DNA of 64,000 nt from CAZEYT01 sp964516295 (GCA_964516295.1 CAZEYT010000001.1:79317-143316); one strand, 5' to 3'. Positions 41,633 through 51,486 are shown, counted from the stretch's first letter. Notes: generated by a model from the sequence alone, not told the origin. A program made the numbers and translations.

Positions 41633-43033
41633 ATGTTGTCGATTCGAGAAAAGAAGGTTCTGTTTGCGGCGTCCGATCTTGTGCAGCTCGGGCTGGCGGC
41701 GGGGCTGGCTTTCGGAGCCGTCTGGCTGTGGTCTCCCGCTCCGCCGGATGAACTCCTCCCGCAGATGGTCTGGGTGGCGGTGGTGGGCCTGGCGCTTTTG
41801 TTCGGCGCGTATCTGAACGACTGTCTGGACGTAACGAGCCTGAATTCCCGGACCCGCTTTTTGCGCCGCTGGGGGATTTCTTGGATGATCGTCACCGGGA
41901 TCTATTTGCTGGGATTCTTCATCTTCGGACGACCGGCCTCGGCGGTGCCGGGCGATTACTCGTTGCCTCGGTTGGTGCCGGGTCTTTTTGTCGTGGTCAG
42001 CCTGCTCTCCGTGCCCGCAGGGCGCGCGGCGTTGGAGCGCTGGGGCGGTCTGGGAGCAAAAAGAAAGTCCTGCATTGTGGTCGGGGCGGGCGGGAGCGGG
42101 CAGCACTTTGTCGAGAACGTGGCGGCGCATCATGGGGAGTGGGAAATCCTCGCGATGGTTGACGATGACCCGGCAAAACTCGGGCTCGATGTGTCCGGAG
42201 TCAAAGTGGCCGGGGATTGCTCCCAGCTTCTGGCGCTTGTGGAGAAGCACGAGGTGCAGGAAGTCGTCCTGGCGATCACGAACGGCATGAACCGGTCGGT
42301 GATCGATGCCCTGTTGCTTTGTTTTGAGCGGGGAATCGATGTGGTGCCGGTGATGGTGGCGTCGGAGCGAACGCTGGGAAGAATCCCGATCAATCACCTC
42401 GGCGACAAATGGCTTCCCACGACATTCTGGTCGTCCTCCACCATGCCGCTTTTTTACCGCGTGGGAAAGCGAAGCATGGATGTCGGGCTGTCGCTTCTAC
42501 TGCTGCTTGCCGCCTCCCCGCTTTTGATTCTGGGAGCGGTTGCAACCAAGCTGGGCTCACGCGGGCCCGTCATTTACACGCAGAAGCGGGTCGGGACTCA
42601 GGGGCAGCTTTTTTCGATTTATAAAATTCGCACGATGGTGGAAAACGCCGAGACATCCGGCGCGCAATGGGCCACCCGCGGGGACCTGAGGATCACCCCG
42701 GTGGGGCGGATCCTGCGGCTTTCGCGGATCGATGAGCTTCCGCAGCTCTTCAATGTCCTTCGCGGAGATATGAGCCTGATTGGTCCCCGTCCCGAGCGGC
42801 CCGAGTTCGTCGAGATGCTGGCGCGGGAGATTCCCTACTACCGCGCCCGGCTCTCCGTCCGGCCGGGTCTCACTGGCTGGGCGCAGATCATGTATCGCTA
42901 CGGCAATACCGTGGACGATGCGAAGGTGAAGTTGGAGTACGATCTGTATTACGTGAAAAACCGATCCCTTCTTCTCGACTGGCTGATCGGGCTCAGGACA
43001 TTGAAAACGATCCTTCTTTTTCGAGGAACGTGA
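41633..43033 (+). CDS. Polyprenyl-phosphate sugar-1-phosphate transferase (WbaP/exopolysaccharide type)
   Basis: A 466-residue initiating enzyme that moves a sugar 1-phosphate from a nucleotide sugar to undecaprenyl phosphate in the inner membrane. Residues 1-130 contain four or five hydrophobic helices, 140-260 a Rossmann-like domain (SCIVVGAGGSGQHFVENV), and 280-466 the catalytic bacterial sugar transferase domain: KRSMDVGLSLLLLL membrane helix, QKRVGTQGQLFSIYKIRTM, LSRIDELPQLFNVLRGDMS and IGPRPERPEFVEML. It heads a continuous run of overlapping genes to 61450. Confidence 0.95.
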   Translation: MLSIREKKVLFAASDLVQLGLAAGLAFGAVWLWSPAPPDELLPQMVWVAVVGLALLFGAYLNDCLDVTSLNSRTRFLRRWGISWMIVTGIYLLGFFIFGRPASAVPGDYSLPRLVPGLFVVVSLLSVPAGRAALERWGGLGAKRKSCIVVGAGGSGQHFVENVAAHHGEWEILAMVDDDPAKLGLDVSGVKVAGDCSQLLALVEKHEVQEVVLAITNGMNRSVIDALLLCFERGIDVVPVMVASERTLGRIPINHLGDKWLPTTFWSSSTMPLFYRVGKRSMDVGLSLLLLLAASPLLILGAVATKLGSRGPVIYTQKRVGTQGQLFSIYKIRTMVENAETSGAQWATRGDLRITPVGRILRLSRIDELPQLFNVLRGDMSLIGPRPERPEFVEMLAREIPYYRARLSVRPGLTGWAQIMYRYGNTVDDAKVKLEYDLYYVKNRSLLLDWLIGLRTLKTILLFRGT

Positions 43034-45054
43034 CCATCCCGTCCATCATGGGAACGGTGGATGGCGGGATGGCGGGCAGGAAAGTGAGTCCCGGGATCGA
43101 GTCCGTAATTCGTTGGAGCGGGTGGATTCTGTTCTCGCTGTTTTGCCTGAGGCTGGTCTTCACGTCGGCGAATTATCACGGTCTTCCGGGCAACGAAACG
43201 TTTGCGCTCTTTTGGGCCATGGTCGTGGGAGCCGGCGTGTCGGGGTTGATTTTTCCGCGACCGGCGATTCTTGGTTATCTCGGCCTGTTTCCTCTGATCT
43301 CCGCCGCCCATGAGGCAAAGTGGATCGGGATTGGGAATCTTGCGCCGCTGGTGTTTGCGGCCTTGTTCCTGGGATGGCTGGCGCGGCGATTGATCCTGCG
43401 TACGGAGGAGGCTCCATCGCTCATGGACCTGTCTGTGTCGGCGCTGTTGCTCGCGGGATTGCTGAGCACGATTTTCTCGCTGGCGCATCCCTCGGCGACC
43501 AATTCCTTTTCGGTCGCTTTTTCCATTCCGTCCTGGCCCGAGAAAACTGAGTTTTCGGGGCTTTTTGCGGGCTTTCACTTTGTGGCCGGGCTGGTTCTTT
43601 TCGGGATGATCCGGAGCCGGACTGCGGCGCGTGTGGACCTGCGGGAGTTGGCTGTTGTGCTGGGAGTGCAGGTGGTTCTTCTGATCTCCTTGGTGGTTGG
43701 CGAGTTGGGGTGGAAGGTGGCTGTTGGGGTCGAGTTGGGACGGGATGCCGTGTCGCTTCCGTTCGGGTGCATCCATAATCTTGGGGGACCGGCGACACTT
43801 TTCGCGGGGTTCTTTCTCGGGTTGGCCGCCGTATGGATTCGGAGCAGGCGGTTCTCCGGTCCGTTGCTGCTGGCGGCGGGCGGAGCTTGTTTTGTTTTGA
43901 TCGTCTCCGTCTCCAAGGGAGCCTGGCTGGCCTTGCTGCTGGTGATGGCGCTGATTGCGATTTGGTGGCGTGGCTGGCGTGTGGCCGGGTGGGTTGCGAT
44001 GGGCGTTCTGGTCCTCGGTCTCCTCCTGCGCTTTACGCTGGGTTCCGAGCCGCAGACCTCCGAGATGGGCACGCATCTGTCCGCTTTGGTTTCGCCCGAA
44101 AAATGGGCCGAGAACCACACGGTGTATGAGCGCCTGGCGATCTGGAAAAAGGCCGTGGCTGTGGCGGCGGCGCATCCGCTGTCCGGTGTCGGGATCGGGG
44201 CGTTCAGTTCGCTTCTGGAGCATTATGGGGATCCGGCGTTCGTAGGATCGAAGCAGTGGCCGGCGTACATGTTTGCGGAGAAGCACGCGTGGGTGCCCGG
44301 CGAGCAGGCCACGTTCAATGGATTTCACAGCCACAATGATGTGCTTGAGATGGCCGCGGGGATCGGGATTCCATCGACGGTTCTCTTTTTGTTTCTCGTG
44401 GGGGCGTTGATCGTCGCCGGGTGGAGAGCCGATTTTCGGATTGCCCCGCTGGCGACCGCCTCGGCCTTTGCTCTGCTGTGCTTTGCGATGGTCGCGATGA
44501 TTGACTCCCGCCTGCATTCTTTTCCGGACAGCCTGCTCTTCTGGCAGTTTGCCGGCATCCTGGCGATTGCGGTCGGAGCGGGGGAATTCGAGAGCCCAAA
44601 GTGGGTGCCGATCCTTCCGGCTCTGGCTCCGGTTTTTGTTGTGGCGGGAGCGGTGATTGCCTTCGCGACCGGAGCTCTGCCCGGCGACCGGACTTTTGGA
44701 GTCTGGAACTGGAGATTGCCCGAGCAGGAGAGCGGCTTCCGTTTGGCGAAGGAGGCACAGTTTGTGGTTCCCGCCGAGGAGCCGCTTTCCGGATTGCGGT
44801 TTCGATTGCCGGAGAAGTTTGTTGCTCCCTCGACACACCTGCGGGTGGAGGTCGATGGGGTTTCGATGTTCGACGGGGTCTTGGAGAATGGGCCGGGCGT
44901 GACGCTTCCGTGGCCGTCGAATGAGACAGGCCACCGCCGCATCGTGCGTGTCGAAGTTTCCGGATGGGCAGGGCGAGGAACACTCAACACGCCTTTTGGG
45001 GTGAAACCCTATGCGGTGATTTTGGAAAAAGTCCGTCCGGGTTCCGGCGAATGA
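43030..45054 (+). CDS. O-antigen ligase/polymerase-like membrane protein with C-terminal soluble domain
   Basis: A 674-residue protein with about a dozen hydrophobic segments up to residue 555 and a large periplasmic loop holding YERLAIWKKAVAVAAAHPLS, GVGIGAFSSLL and GFHSHNDVLEMAAGIGIP, the Wzy_C/WaaL-type pattern with the conserved His. It should join glycan repeat units or attach the chain to an acceptor at the outer face of the inner membrane. Residues about 560-674 are an extra beta-rich domain. The GTG start overlaps the previous stop (GTGA). Confidence 0.85.
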   Translation: MTIPSIMGTVDGGMAGRKVSPGIESVIRWSGWILFSLFCLRLVFTSANYHGLPGNETFALFWAMVVGAGVSGLIFPRPAILGYLGLFPLISAAHEAKWIGIGNLAPLVFAALFLGWLARRLILRTEEAPSLMDLSVSALLLAGLLSTIFSLAHPSATNSFSVAFSIPSWPEKTEFSGLFAGFHFVAGLVLFGMIRSRTAARVDLRELAVVLGVQVVLLISLVVGELGWKVAVGVELGRDAVSLPFGCIHNLGGPATLFAGFFLGLAAVWIRSRRFSGPLLLAAGGACFVLIVSVSKGAWLALLLVMALIAIWWRGWRVAGWVAMGVLVLGLLLRFTLGSEPQTSEMGTHLSALVSPEKWAENHTVYERLAIWKKAVAVAAAHPLSGVGIGAFSSLLEHYGDPAFVGSKQWPAYMFAEKHAWVPGEQATFNGFHSHNDVLEMAAGIGIPSTVLFLFLVGALIVAGWRADFRIAPLATASAFALLCFAMVAMIDSRLHSFPDSLLFWQFAGILAIAVGAGEFESPKWVPILPALAPVFVVAGAVIAFATGALPGDRTFGVWNWRLPEQESGFRLAKEAQFVVPAEEPLSGLRFRLPEKFVAPSTHLRVEVDGVSMFDGVLENGPGVTLPWPSNETGHRRIVRVEVSGWAGRGTLNTPFGVKPYAVILEKVRPGSGE

Positions 45055-46277
45055 AAATCACGATTGGCAGCGCGGATGGGTTGGGAGACTTTGTGCTCCG
45101 CGTTCCGCTGATTTCGGCGCTCGTCGAGGCCGGTCATGAGGTGCAGGTGTTTTTGCGCGAGCCCGCGTTCGGCTTGGCCCGATCGAGTTTTCCCCAAGCA
45201 GAATGTGTCGAGATTGCGGCGAATCCCTACTCGCCGGTCACCCGGCGGAAGCGAAATCCGTTCCTGCGGGAGCATCGGGAAATCCGGCGATTCGATCCGG
45301 ATCTTTATCTCGCCTCGGCTTTTGCGATTGGTTTTTTCGATGAGGTCTGGTCCGAGCAGGTGAGGCGACCGGGGAGGATCGCCGGGTTCACGACGAACGA
45401 TGGCGGTTGGCCGTCCTCGACGGTCGAAGCGCCCGAGGTCGTCGCCCGGCGATGGGATCTTGCGGTTTCGGTCGAGATCGGCCTTCCGGAACTGGAAAAA
45501 AACCGACGGATGGGCGAAGCGATTTTGGAGCGTTCCCTGTCGGCCACTCCACCCGCGCTCGCGCCGGATGCGCGTTCCCGCGAAGCGGCCGGAGCCTGGC
45601 TGCGGGAGCAGGGACTGGAGCAGGGTCGCTTCTGGGTTGTTTGCGCGGGAGCGCGTCCGGGGCTTCAAACGAAGGATTGGGGCGAGGAAAACTGGACGGG
45701 GTTTTTTGAAAAGATCGATGATGGCACGCCGCTGCTTTTCCTTGGAAACACGAAGGAGTCGGATTCCATCGACCGCATCCGCTCTCCGCTGCGGCAGAAG
45801 ACGTGGAATCTGGCGCGGGATCCGATGCCGATTCCCATCGTGCTCGGGTTGGTAGCGGAAGCCCGGGGATATGTCGGACGGGATTCCGGCGTGATGCATT
45901 TGACCGGCGCCACGGGGCGGCCGGTTTTTGCGCTTTATGGGGGCGGGCACTGGGGACGATTTTTGCCCTCCGGGCCGGGCGTGGCGCTGAGTGTCGATGT
46001 CCCCTGTCGGGGGTGTGACTTTGCGTGTCCCCAGGAACGCGTTCACTGTGTGCGGGATGTTTCGCAAGACTTCGCCCTGGCGGCCTGGCAGGAGTTTTTG
46101 AGCGCGCCCTCCGTGCTTTTGGTCCGAGAGCAGTCCTGTTCTCCGGACGTGCTGGAGCGCATCACTTCCCGATCTGCGGCGGAAATCCTGGCGGCGCGGA
46201 GCCGTGCGCGGCGGGACGAGCAGCAGGCGCGGGGAGCGTGGTGGCGCCGGCTTCCCGGCTTGGGAAACCTTGCATGA
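45051..46277 (+). CDS. GT9-family (heptosyltransferase-like) glycosyltransferase
   Basis: A 408-residue GT-B enzyme. ITIGSADGLGDFVLRVPLIS at the N-terminus is the ADP-heptose/LPS heptosyltransferase pattern, and the donor domain has CAGARPGLQTKDWGEENW and YVGRDSGVMHLTGATGRPVF followed by ALYGGGHWGRFLPSG. Four cysteines (CRGCDFACPQERVHC) near residue 325 occur where related enzymes also carry a cysteine cluster. It probably adds a heptose or hexose during core or glycan assembly. Overlaps the ligase-like gene by ATGA. Confidence 0.88.
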   Translation: MKITIGSADGLGDFVLRVPLISALVEAGHEVQVFLREPAFGLARSSFPQAECVEIAANPYSPVTRRKRNPFLREHREIRRFDPDLYLASAFAIGFFDEVWSEQVRRPGRIAGFTTNDGGWPSSTVEAPEVVARRWDLAVSVEIGLPELEKNRRMGEAILERSLSATPPALAPDARSREAAGAWLREQGLEQGRFWVVCAGARPGLQTKDWGEENWTGFFEKIDDGTPLLFLGNTKESDSIDRIRSPLRQKTWNLARDPMPIPIVLGLVAEARGYVGRDSGVMHLTGATGRPVFALYGGGHWGRFLPSGPGVALSVDVPCRGCDFACPQERVHCVRDVSQDFALAAWQEFLSAPSVLLVREQSCSPDVLERITSRSAAEILAARSRARRDEQQARGAWWRRLPGLGNLA

Positions 46278-46325
46278 ATTCTTTCCTTGTCTGCGTCGGT
46301 CGTTCAACGTTTTGCACCATTTCCT

Positions 46326-47252
46326 ATGTCCATTTCCCTGCGTGATCTCAATCTCCGGCACCGGATCAAATCGGCTCCCTACCAGATCCTCGAACGGTTT
46401 CTCTGCCGGGGCGCTGATCTCCGGGCGCTGCAAGAGCGGCGAAACGTCATTCACCGCCTCCGCGTGGCATTGGATGATCGCATGCGGTGGCTGGAGGGGG
46501 CGGCAAAGCCGGAGTTTCAGCGCACGGCTGATGGAGTGACGCAGGCGTTGCCGGTGAGCATCATGCGCACGGATGCACCGTGGCGCGCCGTCCCGCCTCC
46601 CCGCCATGACGTGCCGGGAATGATCACCGATGAGGAATCGCAGTATTACGTCTGGCTCGGCTCGCATTTTCTGGGCTTGGGCGAGGTCGTCGAGTTGGGA
46701 CCATGGCTGGGAAAATCGACCCTGAGCATTGTGGAGGGCCTGGTGAAGTCCGGACGCTTCGCGGGACGCAAACTGAATGTCTATGAGGACTTTGTTTGGC
46801 GCTCGTCGTTCATGAACAACTATGTGCCGCCGTCGAAACACCGCCGCGACGGGGAGAATTTCCTTCCGTTGTTCGAGGAAATGACAGCCGCCCGCCAGGA
46901 GTGGATCCGGGCGGAAGCGCGGGCGATCCAGCGTCAGTCGTGGAATGCCCATTTGCCACTGCTCGAATGGAGTGGCGGTCCGGTGGAGATGATGTTCATC
47001 GACTGCGGCAAGGCCTTTTTGGAGAACGAGGCGTGGTTCCGCGTGTTTTCGGCGGCGTTTATTCCCAATGTCACGCTTTTGGTCATGCAGGATTGGCGGA
47101 GTCACCGAAAAGTGCCGCGTCAGCGTTATGCGCATACGTGGCAGTTCACGGAATCCAAGGCCGGGGCGTTTGAACTGGTCCACGAGACCCTCGACGGCGA
47201 CGTCGCGACGTTTCTCTGGCGTGGCGAGGTCGACGTCCACCGCGCGGTATGA
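46326..47252 (+). CDS. Macrocin O-methyltransferase-like protein
   Basis: A 308-residue protein with VVELGPWLGKSTLSIVEGL as a likely SAM motif and VEMMFIDCGKAFLENEAWFR followed by NVTLLVMQDWRSHRKVP, the order seen in TylF-like/Methyltransf_24 proteins, although the usual acidic residues are modified (DCGK instead of DGDH). Substrate and even activity are uncertain. ATG 46326 was chosen after a 48-nt gap; upstream in-frame codons look non-coding. Overlaps the next gene by ATGA. Confidence 0.68.
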   Translation: MSISLRDLNLRHRIKSAPYQILERFLCRGADLRALQERRNVIHRLRVALDDRMRWLEGAAKPEFQRTADGVTQALPVSIMRTDAPWRAVPPPRHDVPGMITDEESQYYVWLGSHFLGLGEVVELGPWLGKSTLSIVEGLVKSGRFAGRKLNVYEDFVWRSSFMNNYVPPSKHRRDGENFLPLFEEMTAARQEWIRAEARAIQRQSWNAHLPLLEWSGGPVEMMFIDCGKAFLENEAWFRVFSAAFIPNVTLLVMQDWRSHRKVPRQRYAHTWQFTESKAGAFELVHETLDGDVATFLWRGEVDVHRAV

Positions 47253-48391
47253 AAACCGACTTTGCCTTCAAAGCATCCGCCGTCGCCTGGCATCAGGTTC
47301 TCACCGCGATGCGTCGACTGGGCGGGGCGTTGAAAAGTGACCTCTCGGGCCTGATCCCGCGGGAGGAGCGTCCCTCGAACCGTGGCGTTCGAACGAACGT
47401 CGGGGGCGGGACGCCGAAGCCGGAGATTTTCGTTTCTTACGCGACGGATGAGACGCTGAGCGGTAGTCATCGATTCTGCGGGGGCGAAAAGCTTTTGAAC
47501 AATCTCGTCCTCCTGCTGCGGCGTCACGGCTATGAGGCTTGGATGGTGAGCCTCGACGGAAACCATGCCGGGTGGCTGGCTGAGCACGCGCCGTTTTTGT
47601 CCATTGAGGAATTTCGTGTCCGTCGCGAGCGCGCGGCGGCCAGCCGCTGTGTGACGTCGTGGATTACCGCCGATGCCTTTTTGCAGCACTGTCCGGCGTT
47701 TTATTTTTGGGATCAGGAACTCGGGGCCTCGTCGCGGAGTCATTTTCCCGAGCTCTCGCGGGCGATGGCGGCCGGTCGGATCGTGCGGACAGCCGGCGTG
47801 AACCGGGCCGTGCAGGCCTGGCACCGGGCGATGTTCGAAGTGCCCGCGTTGGCGCTCCGGCAATTGATCGACGAGGCGCACTGGAAGCCCGATCCCGCTC
47901 GGCGGGTGCCGACCCGGGTGGGATACTTTGACGAGGGGGAGCACGGGGCCGAATTCCTTCGGATCATCCAGGACGAAACGCGTGCCGCCGGGCTCGATCT
48001 GGAGTTCCTCCAACTCGCCGGGGTCGAGCGGGAAATCATTTCCCAAATGCAAAGCTGCGGGACGTTCCTGGCGCTGAACGTGGGAAAAAGCCCGCTGTGG
48101 GGTGAGGGCGGTCCGATGTCACCGCAGGAGGCCATGGCCTGCGGGACGGTGCCGCTTTGCTTTGATATCAATGGCCCTTGGGAAGTGATCCAGCAGCACT
48201 ACAATGGCGTGATCGTGCCCGACATGGATCCGGTGGCCATGGGGCGCGAACTGGCCGGTATCTATCGAACGCCTGCCCGACTCGACACCATGAACCGACG
48301 CTGCGTGGAAATGACGGAGTCCAGTCACACGATGGAAGCGCGCTGGCCGACCGTCGTTCGATTTTTGGATCTGCCGGAAGCGACCGTTTGA
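47249..48391 (+). CDS. GT4-like glycosyltransferase (divergent)
   Basis: A 380-residue protein. The N-terminal half is poorly recognisable apart from GEKLLNNLVLLLRRHGYEAW, typical of the first GT-B domain. The C-terminal part ends in GGPMSPQEAMACGTVPLCFD and EVIQQHYNGVIVPDMDP, the donor-binding pattern of GT4-type enzymes. VGYFDEGEHGAEFLRII marks the inter-domain region. Probably a sugar transferase of the same repeat unit. Overlaps its upstream neighbour by ATGA. Confidence 0.75.
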   Translation: MKTDFAFKASAVAWHQVLTAMRRLGGALKSDLSGLIPREERPSNRGVRTNVGGGTPKPEIFVSYATDETLSGSHRFCGGEKLLNNLVLLLRRHGYEAWMVSLDGNHAGWLAEHAPFLSIEEFRVRRERAAASRCVTSWITADAFLQHCPAFYFWDQELGASSRSHFPELSRAMAAGRIVRTAGVNRAVQAWHRAMFEVPALALRQLIDEAHWKPDPARRVPTRVGYFDEGEHGAEFLRIIQDETRAAGLDLEFLQLAGVEREIISQMQSCGTFLALNVGKSPLWGEGGPMSPQEAMACGTVPLCFDINGPWEVIQQHYNGVIVPDMDPVAMGRELAGIYRTPARLDTMNRRCVEMTESSHTMEARWPTVVRFLDLPEATV

Positions 48392-48399
48392 GCGAGTTC

Positions 48400-49578
48400 A
48401 TGATGTCCCGGCTGTTTCTTGCCGACCATCTCCTGCGGGATGGGGTCGGGCATCATCTTGGCTACAATCTCGCCTTGGTGGAGGCCGCGACGCGCCGCTC
48501 GATTCCGGTCGAAGTTCTTGCCGCACGGGACTGGAAGGATGGATCACTCGGCGGTGCGCCGGTTCATTCCATCTTTCGGCGGGATCACCGGGCGGATCCT
48601 CCCGCGTGGATCGCGTCGCGTTTCCGCCTGCTCCGGGCATTGGAAATGTGGTGCGATTTTCAGTTTGCCGGGGATCTTGCGCGTTTGCCGCGCATGACAT
48701 CCCGGGATGCCGTGTTTGCCCAGATGATCGCTCCGCGGCATTTTGTGCGCTGGCTCGCGTGGCTGGCGCGGTGTTCGGAGCCGCCGGCGCTTTTCCTCCA
48801 TTTGGGTTATCGCCCCGAGCGGTTTTCCACGCCGATCGTTCGTGACGCCCTGAACGCGCTGTCGCCTGGCGTCCGGGCGCGGGTGGTTTTTGTGACGGAC
48901 AGCGAAAAGCTCGTGAAGCCGTTCGAACAAGCTCTGGAAGCGCCGGTGCATTACCTGCCGCATTTTCTGTCCTACCCCCTGGCGATTTCGCAGCGGTCCG
49001 GGACGCCCCCGGTTGTTTATCTCGCCGGAAATGCCCGGCGGGAAAAGGGATTTGCGGAAGTCGTCGGGGCGGTGCGGGAAATCCTCAACAGCGGAAATCC
49101 CGGCCGGTTGCGCTTTGTCGTGCAATGCAATCATCCCGACGCGGCCTCGGCGACCGTGCTCCGGGACCGACCGGTAGCGGGTCCGTTTTTGGAGTGGCTC
49201 GACCGGCCGCTTTCCGAATCCGAGTATATGGAACGCCTCGACGCGGCCGATGTGGTTCTTTTGCCTTATCACACGGATCTCTATGCCGGGCGAACGTCCG
49301 GGATTTTTTGCGAGTGTCGGGTTATGGGAAAACCCGTCATCGCGAGCCGCGGCACCTGGGCCGGGGATCGCCTCGCCCGCGAGGGGGGCGGGTGGTTGGT
49401 GGCAGAACGGGATGTGAATGCTCTGGTGGACGCCCTGCGACGGGCTCCGGACGAACTGGCTGCGGTCTCTGCCGAAGCCCGGCAATTGGCGCCGGGCGCC
49501 CGCCGCGAGTTTGACCGCGACGCATTTCTGGACGGTCTTTTGGAGCTTTACGGGGAGGTTCAAAAACATGTCGCGTGA
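48400..49578 (+). CDS. GT4-family glycosyltransferase
   Basis: A 392-residue GT-B protein. The N-terminal domain starts LFLADHLLRDGVGHHLGYNL; the C-terminal domain has VVYLAGNARREKGFAEVVGA and VLLPYHTDLYAGRTSGIFCE followed by VMGKPVIASRGTW. Two adjacent ATG codons (48400, 48403) are possible starts, and a TTG at 48388 overlapping the previous stop is a third. It overlaps the following gene by 11 nt. Confidence 0.82.
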   Translation: MMSRLFLADHLLRDGVGHHLGYNLALVEAATRRSIPVEVLAARDWKDGSLGGAPVHSIFRRDHRADPPAWIASRFRLLRALEMWCDFQFAGDLARLPRMTSRDAVFAQMIAPRHFVRWLAWLARCSEPPALFLHLGYRPERFSTPIVRDALNALSPGVRARVVFVTDSEKLVKPFEQALEAPVHYLPHFLSYPLAISQRSGTPPVVYLAGNARREKGFAEVVGAVREILNSGNPGRLRFVVQCNHPDAASATVLRDRPVAGPFLEWLDRPLSESEYMERLDAADVVLLPYHTDLYAGRTSGIFCECRVMGKPVIASRGTWAGDRLAREGGGWLVAERDVNALVDALRRAPDELAAVSAEARQLAPGARREFDRDAFLDGLLELYGEVQKHVA

Positions 49579-50545
49579 GGTGATGCTCCGAACACTGGCC
49601 CGGTGGAAATGGGCGCTCGGAATCCGGCGGATTACGCGACGGCCAACGCCGCCCGCGGGACCGGTGGCCTTTGCCGTGATGCGGAACGAAATGCTCCGTC
49701 TCCCGGCGTATCTTGGGCACTACCGGAGACTGGGAGTCGTGCGGTTTGTGATTTTGGAAAATCAATCAACCGACGAGACGCGCGCGTATCTGGCAGGTCA
49801 GGAGGATGTGGACCTCTATGCCAGTGACGGACACTTTATCGGCAAGGCGCCGTGGATCGATCATTTGCTCAGGCGACATGGTGTCGGGAGGTGGTGTGTG
49901 GTGGCCGATGCCGATGAATTGCTCGTCTATCCCGAGTGGCCGCGTCTCGGTCTGGAGGGATTGTGCGGATATCTTGATCGCACCGGGTCGAATGCCGTCC
50001 ATGCGATTCTCTTGGATTTGTATCCGGCCGGGCCGTTGTCAGCGGTCGATTATCGGCGTGGCGACGACTATTTTGACCGCGAATGGTATTTCGATCCGAT
50101 GTCATCCCTGACCCCCAAGCCGCGTCATTTCCATCGCGGTCATGGGCTGGATCACCGGTGGTTCGGCGGGGTGCGTGAGCGACTTTTCGGGGTCGCCGTG
50201 TGTTGTTCCAAATTTCCGCTGCTTCGTTACGAGGCCGGGATGTATTTGAATGACGGTCACCATTATCTCGAGGGCGGTCGATTTTCCCGGCTTCGGGCGG
50301 TGGTGTGTCATTTCAAATATCTCCAGGATTTCGACGCACATGCGCGTGAGGAAGTTCGGCGCGGACAACACATTGGGGCCGGGGCGGAATATCGCGCGTA
50401 TGCGGAAACGCTGGCCCGGGAAGGTGAAGCATTCCAGATCCGGCAGCCATTTTCGCGGCGGTGGAGCGGGTCCGGCGGACTCGAAGACGAAGGCTTCTTG
50501 ATCCGCCCGGGCGATTTTGATCCGGCCGAGCTTGTGCGCTCATGA
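49568..50545 (+). CDS. GT2-like glycosyltransferase (Glyco_tranf_2_4 type)
   Basis: A 325-residue protein of the type with an N-terminal FAVMRNEMLRLPAYLGHYRR, FVILENQSTDETRAYL and the DxD motif VVADADELLVYPEW, followed by RHFHRGHGLDHRW. These GT-A proteins occur in bacterial polysaccharide loci and resemble GT92-like transferases. The start overlaps the previous gene by 11 nt; the stop overlaps the next ATG by 4 nt. Confidence 0.85.
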   Translation: MSREVMLRTLARWKWALGIRRITRRPTPPAGPVAFAVMRNEMLRLPAYLGHYRRLGVVRFVILENQSTDETRAYLAGQEDVDLYASDGHFIGKAPWIDHLLRRHGVGRWCVVADADELLVYPEWPRLGLEGLCGYLDRTGSNAVHAILLDLYPAGPLSAVDYRRGDDYFDREWYFDPMSSLTPKPRHFHRGHGLDHRWFGGVRERLFGVAVCCSKFPLLRYEAGMYLNDGHHYLEGGRFSRLRAVVCHFKYLQDFDAHAREEVRRGQHIGAGAEYRAYAETLAREGEAFQIRQPFSRRWSGSGGLEDEGFLIRPGDFDPAELVRS

Positions 50546-51486
50546 GAATCAGCGTCGTCATTCCCTCTTATAATTCGGCCCACTGGCTTCCGGGAACGAT
50601 TGCCAGTGTCCGGGCTCAGATCCGACCGGCGGACGAGGTTCTCGTCGTAGATGACGGAAGCACAGATGACACCGAGGCCGTCGCGAGCGAGCTGGGGGTC
50701 CGTTGCGTGCGCCGCGAGAATGGCGGTCTCTCCGCCGCGCGAAACACGGGAGTCGGCGCAAGCACCGGCGACTGGCTGCTTTTCTTGGACGCGGACGATA
50801 CCCTGACGCCGGATGCGCTTCAGGCCTTGGCGCGGCGGGCGGCGGTCGGCGATGCGGGAGTGGTCTATGGATTCGCCATCCAGCGTCGCGCCGAGGCGAC
50901 CGAGACCCGGCTGCACGGCCTTCCTTATGCTGTCGGAAAGCCGCCAGCGCCGGCTGCCGCGCACTTTTGGTGGACACCGATTCCGACTGCCGGTGTGGCC
51001 CTCATTCGACGTTCGCTCCATGATGCCGTGGGCGGATTTGATGAGTATTTCCGGCAGGTCGAGGACGCCGAATACTGGCTGCGGTGTGGCGTGACGGAAG
51101 CCTTTGCGCACTGTGATGCCGTGGTGCTGGACAAGCGCTATTCCGCCGGTTCGCTGGGTCAGCAGGAAGCGGGCAGCATTTGGTTCCGCCTTCAGTTGCA
51201 GCTCAAGTTTCTGGAGTGGTGCCGGGTGCGCGGCGTGAAGACCGACTTTTTGAACGTCGAGCCCGCCGGCTTGATCGACCATGCGCTGACGCGTATCGAC
51301 CGCACGCAGTCGTGGCAGATTTTGGACCCGGTTCTGCGGCAGGCGGATCGACTCTCGGTGCGGAGTGCGTGGTATTGGCGGTCGGTGATGCGGAAGATGT
51401 GGTTGCAGGGAGTCGGGAAACTTCCAAAGCCTGATCCCCGCTTCGCCGAGGTCTGGCAACGCTGGCGCGCGGAGGAACGTTCATGA
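50542..51486 (+). CDS. GT2-family glycosyltransferase
   Basis: A 314-residue canonical GT-A enzyme: ISVVIPSYNSAHWLPGTIAS, VLVVDDGSTDDTEAVA, ENGGLSAARNTGVGASTGDW and LLFLDADDTLTPDAL (DxD). VGGFDEYFRQVEDAEYWLRC provides the catalytic-base region. The C-terminal 90 residues are not conserved and may set acceptor specificity. ATGA overlaps on both sides. Confidence 0.92.
   Translation: MRISVVIPSYNSAHWLPGTIASVRAQIRPADEVLVVDDGSTDDTEAVASELGVRCVRRENGGLSAARNTGVGASTGDWLLFLDADDTLTPDALQALARRAAVGDAGVVYGFAIQRRAEATETRLHGLPYAVGKPPAPAAAHFWWTPIPTAGVALIRRSLHDAVGGFDEYFRQVEDAEYWLRCGVTEAFAHCDAVVLDKRYSAGSLGQQEAGSIWFRLQLQLKFLEWCRVRGVKTDFLNVEPAGLIDHALTRIDRTQSWQILDPVLRQADRLSVRSAWYWRSVMRKMWLQGVGKLPKPDPRFAEVWQRWRAEERS

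Noticed and set aside
42949..47240. Very long minus-strand open frames opposite the ligase, GT9 and methyltransferase-like genes
   Set aside because: Absence of stops is explained by high GC; the + strand products have family motifs and ATGA coupling.
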